Source: CALCNS01 sp937897315 (lineage in GTDB: Bacteria; Bacillota; JAAYKD01). From it: a DNA stretch of 64,000 bases. Positions 1 through 7,567 of this stretch are shown here, in pieces (the stretch's first letter is position 1; each line of letters starts with the position of its first letter). The position numbers and the translations under genes were made by a program. Location: NCBI GenBank assembly GCA_036744005.1, contig DAINOJ010000011.1, positions 1 through 64,000 on the forward strand, read 5' to 3'. The notes below the pieces were generated by a model, which worked only from the letters and a program-made list of their open reading frames with translations, did no database searches and was not told the DNA's origin.

Positions 1-60
<60 letters not shown>

Positions 61-107
61 ATGTGATGAAGTGAAGTGTTGTTCGTTCTGAACTTACAAC
101 AGGTCAA

Positions 108-136
108 ATCATAACGGAAAGGGGCATTTTTGTCAA
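108..136 (-). promoter_or_regulatory. Sigma-A type promoter for tRNA-Ala
   Basis: Minus strand: TTGACA (136-131), a 17-nt spacer and TATGAT (113-108), about 48 nt upstream of the tRNA 5' end. The near-consensus elements and spacing fit a stable-RNA promoter. Confidence 0.7.
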
Positions 137-155
137 GGGGGGCCACAGAAAATTT

Positions 156-1544
156 CTACACCACAATCGTTCTGGCCCATTTACCGGTTCTCAAGAAACT
201 GAAACCGATCACGGATTTGATTAAGTCTGCAGAACCGACAATCATATACATCATGATAACTGGTACAGCAGTATACCGCGAGATACAGTACGCCAGAGGA
301 AAGCTAATCACACTGGCAAATATACTGTCAAAGATAAAGGTAACCATGGTTTGACCACCGGCACGCAGTGTAAAATACGTACTGTGATTAAAAGCATGAA
401 TTGGGAAGAGAACCGACTGTACCAATAGGAAGTTGGTGGCTAAGTGTCTCACCGCTTCTTCGGTATTGTAAATATGCGGAACGTAAGGCGCCGCTAATGC
501 CAGTAACAAGCCGACTCCCATGGTGACGGTCACATTGAACGCAATGATTTTTTTGTCTGTGTCTTTGGCTTTTTCAATCTCCCCTGCTCCGAGCTCTTGT
601 CCGACCAAGATGGCCACCGAATTCCCCATGGCAAAAAAGAAGACATTAAACAGCTGAGAAATCGTGCCCGAAATATTCATCGCCGCCAAGACTTGAACCC
701 CTCGCACTGCATAACTCTGCATCACACCGGCTTGCGCCATGGACCAGATGAATTCGTTGGCCAATAAAGGGGATCCTTTGACTAAAATGGCCTTTAAGAT
801 ATCGGCAGGTACTCGCAAGGTTTTAAACGCCCCTATAATAAAGGGGTTGGCTTCGCGATGCCGGTAGGTTTGGATGATGATAAAGGTCATTTCCACCAAC
901 CGTGCAATGACCGTCGCCAGAGCCGCACCGGCTACACCCATTCTGGGGAAACCAAAATGCCCGAAGATCAAGAGGTAGTTCATAACGAGGTTGACCGACA
1001 TCGATAAAATTCCCGCCACCATGGCCATGAAGGTATTCCCGGTTTCACGTAAGGTGGTGGTAAAACATTGCGATAGTACAAAGGGTACAATGCCCCAAAT
1101 CATGTATTTTAAGTATTCTTTGGCCAAAGCCATGGTAGCCGCAATCTCGGCTGCACTGGTGTTGTCTTTATTGAGGTACAAACCAATGATGTTCTCTCCA
1201 TAGAAGGTGAAGAGGAAGATGGAAACAATGCTGATGACTATGCCAAACAGCAGCTTATAACGGAAGGTGGCACGAACACCCTCCACATCGTTCCGCCCAT
1301 GGTATTGGGAAGTAAAAATCGAGGCTCCCGAGGTTCCGCCGAAAATGGTGATGTGGAAGACAAAGAAGAATTGGCTACATATCGCCACAGCCGATATGGC
1401 AGTGGTACCTAGGGTACCCACCATCACGTTATCGAGCAAGTTGACGGTACTGCTAATTCCTTGTTGTAAAATCATGGGTAAAATCAGCAACAGGAGACGC
1501 CTGTAAAAGGGCTTATCTCCAATCAATCCTTTTATTTTATGCAT
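156..1544 (-). CDS. MATE family efflux transporter
   Basis: 462 aa, the usual MATE length, with about 12 predicted membrane segments in two homologous halves. The N-terminal part reads LPMILQQGISSTVNLLDNVM, the usual MATE helix-1 region, and a second copy of this arrangement occurs around residues 240-300. MATE proteins export cationic drugs or metabolites in exchange for Na+ or H+. The ATG at 1544 lies 6 nt after the stop of the PLP enzyme upstream, so the two genes are probably co-transcribed. The ribosome binding site (AGGGA) is weak, which suggests translational coupling. The substrate cannot be told from sequence. Confidence 0.9.
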   Translation of the reverse strand: MHKIKGLIGDKPFYRRLLLLILPMILQQGISSTVNLLDNVMVGTLGTTAISAVAICSQFFFVFHITIFGGTSGASIFTSQYHGRNDVEGVRATFRYKLLFGIVISIVSIFLFTFYGENIIGLYLNKDNTSAAEIAATMALAKEYLKYMIWGIVPFVLSQCFTTTLRETGNTFMAMVAGILSMSVNLVMNYLLIFGHFGFPRMGVAGAALATVIARLVEMTFIIIQTYRHREANPFIIGAFKTLRVPADILKAILVKGSPLLANEFIWSMAQAGVMQSYAVRGVQVLAAMNISGTISQLFNVFFFAMGNSVAILVGQELGAGEIEKAKDTDKKIIAFNVTVTMGVGLLLALAAPYVPHIYNTEEAVRHLATNFLLVQSVLFPIHAFNHSTYFTLRAGGQTMVTFIFDSIFASVISFPLAYCISRYTAVPVIMMYMIVGSADLIKSVIGFSFLRTGKWARTIVV

Positions 1545-1550
1545 AAATCC

Positions 1551-2735
1551 CTACACTTTCAGTTTCTCAAAGGCTTGCTCCAAATCGGCAATGAGAGTGT
1601 CGGCATCTTCTAGCCCGCAGTGAATACGAACCAAGTTGACTGGGCAATCGACCGCTTCTGCTTGTTCTGGAGTGTACCCTACTGTAATATTGATGACTAA
1701 ACTCTCAAAGCCCCCCCAACCTACACCAAATTGGAAGACTTTCAGGTCATACATGAATTGTTGAATTTGTTCCACCGTCCCCTTGGGCACAAAGCTAATG
1801 AGTCCATTGGTTCCGCTCATATAACGTTGGAACAGCTCTTTTTGCTGGAATGATTCGGACCCCGGGTAAAATACCTGCTCTACTTTCGGGTGTTGTTCCA
1901 GGTATTGTGCCACCTTCATGCCGTTGGCTCCGTGTTGTTTTAGGCGGATAGGCAGGGTTCGTAGTCCCCGCGTCAATAACCACGACTGATGCGGGTCCAT
2001 AATCGAACCCAATAACTCACGTTCGTTGTGTTGTATGCTTTCAATGATTTCTGCTTTGGATGCTAGAGCACCGGCAACAATATCACTGTGCCCACCCATG
2101 TATTTCGATGCCGTATGAACAACAATATCGATGCCATGCTGCAAAGGATTTTGGTGCAAAGGAGTGGCGTAGGAGTTATCGATGATCGTGCCGATCCCTT
2201 TGGCTTGAGCGATTTTCGCAATCGCCGCGATATCCTGTAAGCGGAACACACCACTGGAAGGGCTTTCTAAGTAAATCAGTTTGGTGTTTGGCTGAATGGC
2301 GGCTTCTACTTCTTCGGTGGTCACTCCTTTTACCGGGGTTACCGTGACACCAAAGCGTGGAGTACAGTATTTGGTGAGAAAGGTCCGGGTGGGTCCATAA
2401 CTGGATGCCACATAGACCACATGACAGTGATCGCGTATGAAATGCAAGATTGCCGAGGAAATGGCTGCCATGCCGGAACTAAAGCATAATGCTCCTTCCG
2501 CCCCTTCCAGAGCGGCGATTTTCTTTTCGGCGACTTCGGTGGTCGGGTTACAAACACGAGTATAGACGTATCCGCCCTCCGCTACCCCATTGTTGGGCGT
2601 GGGTTTGACAAACAAAGAGTTTTGAAAAATTGGGGGTACAATGGCTCCCATAAATTTTGCATAGTCGTCACCCAAATGCGTGCAAATATCTTCTTTTTTC
2701 TGGTATTGCTTCTCGTTTTCGCTTAAAATGGCCAT
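1551..2735 (-). CDS. Cys/Met metabolism PLP-dependent enzyme (cystathionine synthase/lyase or methionine gamma-lyase type)
   Basis: 394 aa from the chosen start, the usual length for fold-type I trans-sulfuration enzymes. Family marks: YTRVCNPTTE near the N-terminus (phosphate and substrate binding from the partner subunit), FSSGMAAI, the PLP aspartate in IDNSYATP, and the Schiff-base lysine in HTASKYMGGHSD. These enzymes carry out gamma-elimination or replacement on homocysteine/cystathionine-type substrates; sequence alone does not separate gamma-synthase, gamma-lyase and methionine gamma-lyase. The open frame extends to 2768, but codons 7-9 of that extension are GAG GAG GCG, which form the Shine-Dalgarno sequence. 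The ATG at 2735 has 8-nt spacing and is preferred. It heads a two-gene unit with the MATE exporter. Confidence 0.88.
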   Translation of the reverse strand: MAILSENEKQYQKKEDICTHLGDDYAKFMGAIVPPIFQNSLFVKPTPNNGVAEGGYVYTRVCNPTTEVAEKKIAALEGAEGALCFSSGMAAISSAILHFIRDHCHVVYVASSYGPTRTFLTKYCTPRFGVTVTPVKGVTTEEVEAAIQPNTKLIYLESPSSGVFRLQDIAAIAKIAQAKGIGTIIDNSYATPLHQNPLQHGIDIVVHTASKYMGGHSDIVAGALASKAEIIESIQHNERELLGSIMDPHQSWLLTRGLRTLPIRLKQHGANGMKVAQYLEQHPKVEQVFYPGSESFQQKELFQRYMSGTNGLISFVPKGTVEQIQQFMYDLKVFQFGVGWGGFESLVINITVGYTPEQAEAVDCPVNLVRIHCGLEDADTLIADLEQAFEKLKV

Positions 2736-2842
2736 AATCATCGCCTCCTCGCAGGATTTTTCTCTCAACCAATCCTTAGTATACGACCTTTATGCCATTT
2801 GTCAATGCGGGCTAGCGAAAATTTTCCAGAATTTCGGATGTA

Positions 2843-4096
2843 TTAAAGCGGTATATCGTCTTGCATCCCGGGCATTAAAATCACGCTGCTGGAGTGCAAG
2901 GGAATTTTTAGGTCGCCCAGAAGAGCGGCCAAGGTGATGGACCGTTCGCCAAACCGGTTACGCAAGGTATCGATGGTGGTCTCCAAGGCGTGTTGGCGTT
3001 GACGTTTTTGAAAATCGTCGAGCAAGTCCAACTGCAATGGTGTCTCGGCGGGAAACAGATTGATGGCCCGTACGGTCACAGATCGAATGGGCAAATGCCA
3101 GTCGTAATTGCTTTCAAATAGTTTCTTTGCCAGTCGAGCAATTTCCATGGCACTCTGGCTGGGAAAGCCCAACCCGGTTTGATACTGCTGAACATGGAGA
3201 TCATTATCGCGGACTGCGATTTGCACACCGGTCGCCATAAGCCCCTGAGTGCGCAGTTTTTCGCCAATATCTTGAGTGAGTTGCAGCATCACCCGCCAGA
3301 CTTCACGGTTGCTTTCTAAGTCCCCACGGCTGGTAATGCCGTGACCAATGGACTTGATTTGGCTTTTGAAATCGAGTTCCTTCACTTCGGAGATATCCTG
3401 TCCATTGGCAAAGGTCCAGAGTTGCACCCCATTGATGCCCAACAACTTGCGCAGTTGCCCGGGATCGGTATTGGCCAATTGCCCAATGGTATGAATGTTG
3501 GCGGCTTGCAATTTTAGCGTCGTCGAGCGCCCGACAAAAAGCAGCTCACTGGCTGGCAAGGGCCATATCCTCTGCTTGAAATTATCTTCGGTAATCACGG
3601 TAACGGCATCGGGTTTTTTTAAGTCGCTACCCAACTTGGCGAAGATTTTATTAAACGAGACCCCTATGCTGACACTTAAGCCCAATTCGCTTTTGGTCAA
3701 TTCACGAATCTGATTGGCAATTTCCTCTCCCTGTTTGTAATTGCTGCAGATGGGGCTAATGTCGACCCAGCACTCATCCATGCCGTAAGGCTCAATTTTT
3801 TTGCTGAATCGGCTGTAAATTTCGCGCACGGCTCGAGAGTATTTGACGTATTCATGAAAATGTGGTGGCAATATGATTAAGTCGGGACAGAGACGTTTGG
3901 CTTGCCAGTTGGCCATGCCCGTTTTAATGCCGGCTTTTTTGGCTCTTTCAGATTTGGCCAAAACAATACCGTGACGGTCATCGGCCGAACCACAGACTGC
4001 CACTGCCTGACCCTTTAGCCAAGGTTGCTGCATAACTTCGACCGAGGCATAAAAAGCATTGAGGTCACTGTGAAGAATCATGCGTCCTTTCTTCAT
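2843..4096 (-). CDS. dinB: Y-family DNA polymerase (Pol IV / DinB-like)
   Basis: 417 aa. The first catalytic aspartate lies in ILHSDLNAFYASVE and the second acidic pair in GMDECWVDIS (a DE pair as in SIDE/SMDE). A helix-hairpin-helix region follows around residues 200-230 (IHTIGQLANTDPGQLRKLLG), then a little-finger domain. Y-family polymerases bypass damaged bases. The start is supported by AAGGAAG 7-8 nt upstream. The gene is divergent from an XRE/ImmA/HMCES operon with which it shares a 194-nt control region, suggesting joint damage control. The length and the GMDECWVDIS motif resemble the UvrX/YqjW-like branch of Bacillota as well as DinB, so the exact subfamily is open. Confidence 0.9.
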   Translation of the reverse strand: MKKGRMILHSDLNAFYASVEVMQQPWLKGQAVAVCGSADDRHGIVLAKSERAKKAGIKTGMANWQAKRLCPDLIILPPHFHEYVKYSRAVREIYSRFSKKIEPYGMDECWVDISPICSNYKQGEEIANQIRELTKSELGLSVSIGVSFNKIFAKLGSDLKKPDAVTVITEDNFKQRIWPLPASELLFVGRSTTLKLQAANIHTIGQLANTDPGQLRKLLGINGVQLWTFANGQDISEVKELDFKSQIKSIGHGITSRGDLESNREVWRVMLQLTQDIGEKLRTQGLMATGVQIAVRDNDLHVQQYQTGLGFPSQSAMEIARLAKKLFESNYDWHLPIRSVTVRAINLFPAETPLQLDLLDDFQKRQRQHALETTIDTLRNRFGERSITLAALLGDLKIPLHSSSVILMPGMQDDIPL

Positions 4097-4131
4097 CTCG
4101 CTCTTCCTTTCCGAAAAAAATATTTCTAACT

Positions 4132-4184
4132 TCTATATTCTGCGCGTTTTTTCGCTTGACAAGCGTATTTATATGAAGTATAAT
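4132..4184. promoter_or_regulatory. Divergent promoter region with palindrome CGCTTGACAAGCG
   Basis: Plus strand: TTGACA (4156-4161), 17-nt spacer, TATAAT (4179-4184), a perfect sigma-A promoter for the XRE operon. The perfect 6-1-6 palindrome CGCTTG-A-CAAGCG (4153-4165) covers the -35. Read on the minus strand the same bases give TTGTCA (4162-4157), with a weaker TATAGA (4137-4132) at 19 nt, pointing to dinB. One bound repressor could thus block both directions. The operator role is inferred; the obvious candidate ligand is the XRE protein encoded next door. Confidence 0.6.
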
Positions 4185-4290
4185 GAAGCCATCTTCTATA
4201 AACTTCGTTTTAATCGTAGCAGAAAGAAGAAGTATTGTCAAGGAAGTTACCACAAAACTTGACCTTTATTTTTCGAAGGAGGAGTTCGAT

Positions 4291-4728
4291 ATGCAAAAAT
4301 TTGCCGAAAAAATGCGTGATGCCAGAGCCGAACTCAACATGAGCCAGGCAACCCTGGCCGAGGAGACCGAATTATCCATTCGTTCCATTTCCGCTTATGA
4401 AACCGGAACCGCTCTTCCCCGCCCTTCTACTTTGCGCAAGTTGGCCAAGGCCTTACACGTCACGGTAGAATACTTAACCAACGATGAGGTGCAAGATCCC
4501 AATGCCGGTCTGGTTCGTGAGCAATCCATGGACAACATCCGCTCCATGTATGGCACCCGAGGTGTTGCCGAAGCCGAAGCTTTGCTGCTGCAAAATCGTG
4601 CGTTATTTGCCGGCGGTTCGTTAAGCCAAGAAGCCAAAGATGCCTTTTTCCAGGCCGTCATGACGGCCTATGTCACTTGCAAAGAAGATGCACGGCAAAC
4701 ATTTAGCCGCACAAAGGACGGAGAATAA
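4291..4728 (+). CDS. XRE family transcriptional regulator
   Basis: 145 aa. The N-terminal Cro/C1 helix-turn-helix spans about residues 5-62 (MSQATLAEETELSIRSISAYE is the HTH core, then LRKLAKALHVTVEYL). The C-terminal half is about 80 aa and Ala/Glu-rich, and is probably for dimerisation or protease recognition. The open frame extends upstream to 4183, but GGAGGAG six nt before the ATG at 4291 fixes the start. One nt separates its stop from the ImmA-like protease gene. XRE repressors paired with ImmA/IrrE proteases (ImmR/ImmA, DdrO/IrrE) are cleaved to switch on target genes. This one probably controls itself and the divergent polymerase. Confidence 0.9.
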   Translation: MQKFAEKMRDARAELNMSQATLAEETELSIRSISAYETGTALPRPSTLRKLAKALHVTVEYLTNDEVQDPNAGLVREQSMDNIRSMYGTRGVAEAEALLLQNRALFAGGSLSQEAKDAFFQAVMTAYVTCKEDARQTFSRTKDGE

Positions 4729-4729
4729 T

Positions 4730-5260
4730 ATGTCCATTACCACCATCAGCCGCGAAGTAGAACAGCTGATTCGGCGTTATGACGAAACCAATGTCGCCCG
4801 TCTTTGCCGATCCATGGGGGTAACCGTACTCTTTTCTCCAATGGGTAGTTTCGATGGGGCCTGCAAGGGTTTCTACTTAAGTCAGTCCCGTAAACAGGTG
4901 ATTATGGTCAACAGTCATTTATCGGAAGATCTGCAAGAAATTATCATGGCGCACGAATTGGGGCATGCTGTGTTACACCGAAAGGCTTCCGGCATTCGCA
5001 CCTTTCACGACTTTGTCATGTTTGACGAAACTTCTCAATTCGAGTTCGAAGCCAATATCTTTGCAGCCGATTTGCTGATGCCCGATGAAGAAGTGTTGTC
5101 CTTGCTGAACGACGATATCTCTTTTCTCGCTGCCGCAGCGGCCTTACAGGTACCTCCGGAATTATTGGATTTTAAGTTTCGCGTGTTGAAGCGGAAGGGC
5201 TACAAGGTGATTGACCCTCCCATCGTGGCCAGTGGTGATTTTTTAAAGAAAGTGAGGTAA
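4730..5260 (+). CDS. ImmA/IrrE family metallo-endopeptidase
   Basis: 176 aa. The zinc motif HELGH is at residues 75-79, and the third-ligand region FEFEANIFAADLLMP at about 104-118 is the hallmark of the ImmA/IrrE (COG2856) family. Members cleave cognate XRE repressors after DNA damage or another signal (ImmA with ImmR in ICEBs1, IrrE with DdrO in Deinococcus). The ATG at 4730 is just downstream of GGACGGAG at the end of the XRE gene; the longer frame to 4670 only overlaps the XRE coding region. There are no mobile-element genes nearby, so it looks like a chromosomal regulatory pair. Confidence 0.92.
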   Translation: MSITTISREVEQLIRRYDETNVARLCRSMGVTVLFSPMGSFDGACKGFYLSQSRKQVIMVNSHLSEDLQEIIMAHELGHAVLHRKASGIRTFHDFVMFDETSQFEFEANIFAADLLMPDEEVLSLLNDDISFLAAAAALQVPPELLDFKFRVLKRKGYKVIDPPIVASGDFLKKVR

Positions 5261-5265
5261 GCAAC

Positions 5266-5541
5266 ATGGAAAACAAGGCAAAAGTGTATGTGCGTGTCAC
5301 GGCTAGTTTCGATCCGGAAGGTACGTTACTTCCGGAAGCCATTATTTGGGAAGATGGCACTGCCTATGCCATCGACCGAGTCCTCGACGTTCGGCCTTCG
5401 TTCTCTGCCAAGGCCGGTAGCCAAGGGGATCGGTATATGGTACGTTTGGGCAATCATTATAGTTATTTGTTCTTCGAGCGCAGTGCGGCAGCCCAAGGGA
5501 ATCAGCTGGGGCGTTGGTTTGTCGAACGTCAGCTGGCCTAA
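5266..5541 (+). CDS. Hypothetical protein of the damage cassette
   Basis: 91 aa, no membrane segments. It looks like a small beta-rich domain: KVYVRVTASFDPEGTLLPEA, then IIWEDGTAYAIDRVLDVRP, then GDRYMVRLGNHYSYLFFE, ending GRWFVER. The layout (basic beta strand, aliphatic-W-E/D-D-G motif, ID-RVLDVR, C-terminal WFVER) resembles small uncharacterised proteins that I associate with Y-family polymerase loci in Bacillota, but no named family can be assigned by eye. It starts 5 nt after the protease stop (GAGGTAAGCAAC before ATG) and ends 11 nt before the HMCES gene, so it belongs to the same operon. A role in lesion bypass or as an accessory of the polymerase is only inferred from position. Confidence 0.8.
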   Translation: MENKAKVYVRVTASFDPEGTLLPEAIIWEDGTAYAIDRVLDVRPSFSAKAGSQGDRYMVRLGNHYSYLFFERSAAAQGNQLGRWFVERQLA

Positions 5542-5552
5542 GGAGGTTCACT

Positions 5553-6155
5553 ATGTGTGGTAGATATTATGTAGAAGCCGAAGCCACTGCAGTAGAAATG
5601 ATGGGCATTCTGGCGGAGATTCGGCGTCGGTATGCCGAGTCCCCTGTCCTGCCTTTGCTCAAAGTAGGAGAAGTGGCTCCTTCTCAGATTTCGGTCGTGG
5701 TCGCCAACAGCAAGAGTATGAAGCAAGCTCCTTTTCTTATGAAATGGGGATATTCCCAAGACCGCGGGGGCTTGATCATCAATGCTCGCAGTGAGACAGT
5801 GGTTGATAAACCCATGTTCAAAGAAAGCGTGCATAGCCGCCGTTGCATGATTCCGGCCAATCGGTATTTCGAATGGCAGACCATGGAGCATGGCAAACAG
5901 AAATATGCACTTTTTCCTGAAGATCAAGCTTTTTTCTTTATGGCAGGAATTTATCGCCCGGAAGGTCCGGAAGGAGTTCCTAGCTTTGTCATTCTCACTC
6001 GCGATGCGGCCGAAGGGATTCGTCACATTCACCCACGCATGCCGGTGATCTTACCTCGGGAGCAGTGGAATGAGTGGTTAAATCCCATTGTCGATCCGCG
6101 TAAGGTTTTAGAAACGGCCATTTCTCAAGTGGCCTTTGAACAAGTCGCTCCATAA
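5553..6155 (+). CDS. SOS response-associated peptidase (HMCES/YedK, SRAP family)
   Basis: 200 aa. Met1-Cys2-Gly-Arg-Tyr at the N-terminus: after Met removal Cys2 forms the thiazolidine crosslink to abasic sites in single-stranded DNA. The other conserved residues are visible: Asn77 in NARSET, Glu107 in NRYFEWQ and His160 in HIHPRMPVILP. The family shields abasic sites exposed in ssDNA during replication. The open frame starts at 5514, but AAGGAGG at 5541-5547 and the catalytic Cys2 fix the ATG at 5553. It is the last gene of the XRE-ImmA-unknown operon and fits a damage-tolerance role with the divergent polymerase. Confidence 0.95.
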   Translation: MCGRYYVEAEATAVEMMGILAEIRRRYAESPVLPLLKVGEVAPSQISVVVANSKSMKQAPFLMKWGYSQDRGGLIINARSETVVDKPMFKESVHSRRCMIPANRYFEWQTMEHGKQKYALFPEDQAFFFMAGIYRPEGPEGVPSFVILTRDAAEGIRHIHPRMPVILPREQWNEWLNPIVDPRKVLETAISQVAFEQVAP

Positions 6156-6158
6156 TGC

Positions 6159-6188
6159 TTGACGTACCCCACTTCTATGGTTTATACT
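6159..6188 (+). promoter_or_regulatory. Promoter for riboswitch-CDF transcript
   Basis: TTGACG (6159-6164), an 18-nt spacer and TATACT (6183-6188), just after the stop of the HMCES gene and about 35 nt before the riboswitch aptamer. Confidence 0.65.
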
Positions 6189-6224
6189 ATATGTATATAG
6201 ACTTGGCACTGCATTTTGCTACAG

Positions 6225-6304
6225 TACTGAGCAGGTTGCTTTTCTGGAAGAAAAGTCAACCGGGCCTAAAGTCGGGCAACAGGATCTACCACCTGTGGGA
6301 CAGT
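6225..6304 (+). ncRNA. NiCo (czcD-type) riboswitch aptamer
   Basis: Between the promoter and the CDF exporter gene the RNA can form a four-way junction. P1 pairs ACTG (6226-6229) with CAGT (6301-6304). P2 pairs GGTTG with CAACC around a long arm ending in a GGAA-type loop. P3 is a short GGC/GUC stem, and P4 pairs CAGG (6280-6283) with CCTG. The junction strands GAGCAGG, CGGGC, CGGGCAACAGG and TGGGACAG match my memory of the conserved G-rich bulges of the NiCo riboswitch. Binding of Co2+ or Ni2+ would stabilise P1/P4 and prevent the overlapping terminator. Confidence 0.82.
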
Positions 6305-6326
6305 TTTGTTCCACAGGTGTTTTTTT
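6290..6326 (+). terminator. Intrinsic terminator of the NiCo riboswitch
   Basis: CACCTGTGG (6290-6298) pairs perfectly with CCACAGGTG (6311-6319), extended by three further pairs, followed by seven T. Its 5' arm overlaps P4 and the 3' strand of P1 of the aptamer, so metal-bound aptamer and terminator exclude each other: a genetic ON switch. Confidence 0.88.
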
Positions 6327-6345
6327 ATGTAAGGAGCGATACATC

Positions 6346-7515
6346 ATGACCGATTTTCTCATACAGTTCCTCGTTCGAGATTTCAGTAAAACCAACCATC
6401 CTTTGGTACGTGAACGCTATGGTAAAATGGCAGCAGGAGTGGGTATTGCGACCAATTTATGCTTATTTGCTTTAAAAATCGTCATGGGTTTATGGGTGGG
6501 CAGTGTCGCCATTGTTGCCGATGCAGTGAACAACTTATCGGATTCCGCTTCTTCGTTGGTACTTCTCATTGGCTTTTATTTGGCAGGAAGACCGGCCGAC
6601 GCCGAACACCCTTACGGGCACGCTCGCATGGAATACATTGCCGGTATGGTCATCTCCTTCTTCATTGTTTTGTTGGGATTTCAATTGGGGCTTTCTTCTT
6701 GGAAGAAGATTCTCAACCCAGAACCGGTGTTATTCCATAGGACTTTGGTGGTTTCTCTGCTCATCGCCATAGCCGGCAAGTTTTGGCAAAGTCGCTTTTA
6801 TAAAACCGTAGGTCAGCGCATTGGCTCGGTTGCTCTCCTTGCGACTTCCGAAGATAGTCGTAACGATATCCTAGCCACCACAGCAGTTCTATTGTCTTCT
6901 CTGGCTGGAGCATTCTTGGGGTGGCAAATCGATGGTTGGATGGGTTTGCTGGTGGCTTTGTTCATCCTGTATAGTGGGATCCGACTCATCAGTGATACCA
7001 TGACTCCCCTTTTGGGCACCGCCCCGGACCCCCAGTTAATCGAAACCATTCGTGAAAGAGTCCTTTCCTATGAACATGTTTTGGGCTTGCACGATTTAAC
7101 GTTACACAACTATGGGGAAACGCGCATTTATGCCTCTTTACATTGCGAAATCGATGCCAACCATGATGTCATGGACAGCCATGAGCTTATCGATCGCATT
7201 GAACGGGACTTCTACCATGACTTGGGTATTCGCATGGTCATCCACATGGATCCTATTATTGCAGATGATCTACGAAGCGATGCCTTGCAAGATGAAGTAT
7301 CTGCATTATTGACCCATATATCTCCTCTACTTAAGATGCATGACTTTCGTGTGGTTTGGGGGAAGAAATTGACGAAAGTCATCTTCGATATTGAAGTGCC
7401 CTATGATTTTAGTTTATCCGATGAAGACTTACTTTTGCTTATAGAAGAACGACTTCGCGAGTTGAGTCCCACCTACCATGCCGTTTTGCGCATCGATCAC
7501 GAAGATGTATATTAG
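6346..7515 (+). CDS. Cation diffusion facilitator metal exporter (Co/Ni/Zn type)
   Basis: 389 aa. Cation efflux domain with about six membrane helices; the metal-site residues are in ADAVNNLSDS (Asp-x3-Asp pattern) and HPYGHARMEY. The C-terminal cytoplasmic domain (residues ~210-290) is longer than usual: a further ~85 residues (ALLTHISPLLKMHDFRVVWG onward) look like a second regulatory segment. The longest frame starts within the terminator hairpin; AAGGAG at 6331 and the ATG at 6346 are the real start. The NiCo riboswitch in front suggests Co2+/Ni2+ as physiological substrate, expelled when in excess. Confidence 0.92.
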   Translation: MTDFLIQFLVRDFSKTNHPLVRERYGKMAAGVGIATNLCLFALKIVMGLWVGSVAIVADAVNNLSDSASSLVLLIGFYLAGRPADAEHPYGHARMEYIAGMVISFFIVLLGFQLGLSSWKKILNPEPVLFHRTLVVSLLIAIAGKFWQSRFYKTVGQRIGSVALLATSEDSRNDILATTAVLLSSLAGAFLGWQIDGWMGLLVALFILYSGIRLISDTMTPLLGTAPDPQLIETIRERVLSYEHVLGLHDLTLHNYGETRIYASLHCEIDANHDVMDSHELIDRIERDFYHDLGIRMVIHMDPIIADDLRSDALQDEVSALLTHISPLLKMHDFRVVWGKKLTKVIFDIEVPYDFSLSDEDLLLLIEERLRELSPTYHAVLRIDHEDVY

Positions 7516-7563
7516 AGTACAAAACAAGGCTCCGGTCGCTTGTCCGGAGTCTTGTTCTGTACT
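7516..7563. terminator. Bidirectional terminator between convergent genes
   Basis: AGTACAaAACAAG-gCTCCGG pairs with CCGGAG-tCTTGTT-cTGTACT around a short loop, giving a long interrupted hairpin. It sits between the CDF gene (plus) and the hydrolase gene (minus). Confidence 0.8.
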
Positions 7564-7567
7564 AAGT

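Noticed and set aside
2736..2842. Possible SAM riboswitch or T-box in front of the trans-sulfuration gene
   Set aside because: The gap is only 107 nt and shows no conserved riboswitch or T-box blocks.
5538..6032. 164-aa minus-strand frame opposite the HMCES gene
   Set aside because: Shadow frame; the plus-strand gene has all catalytic residues.
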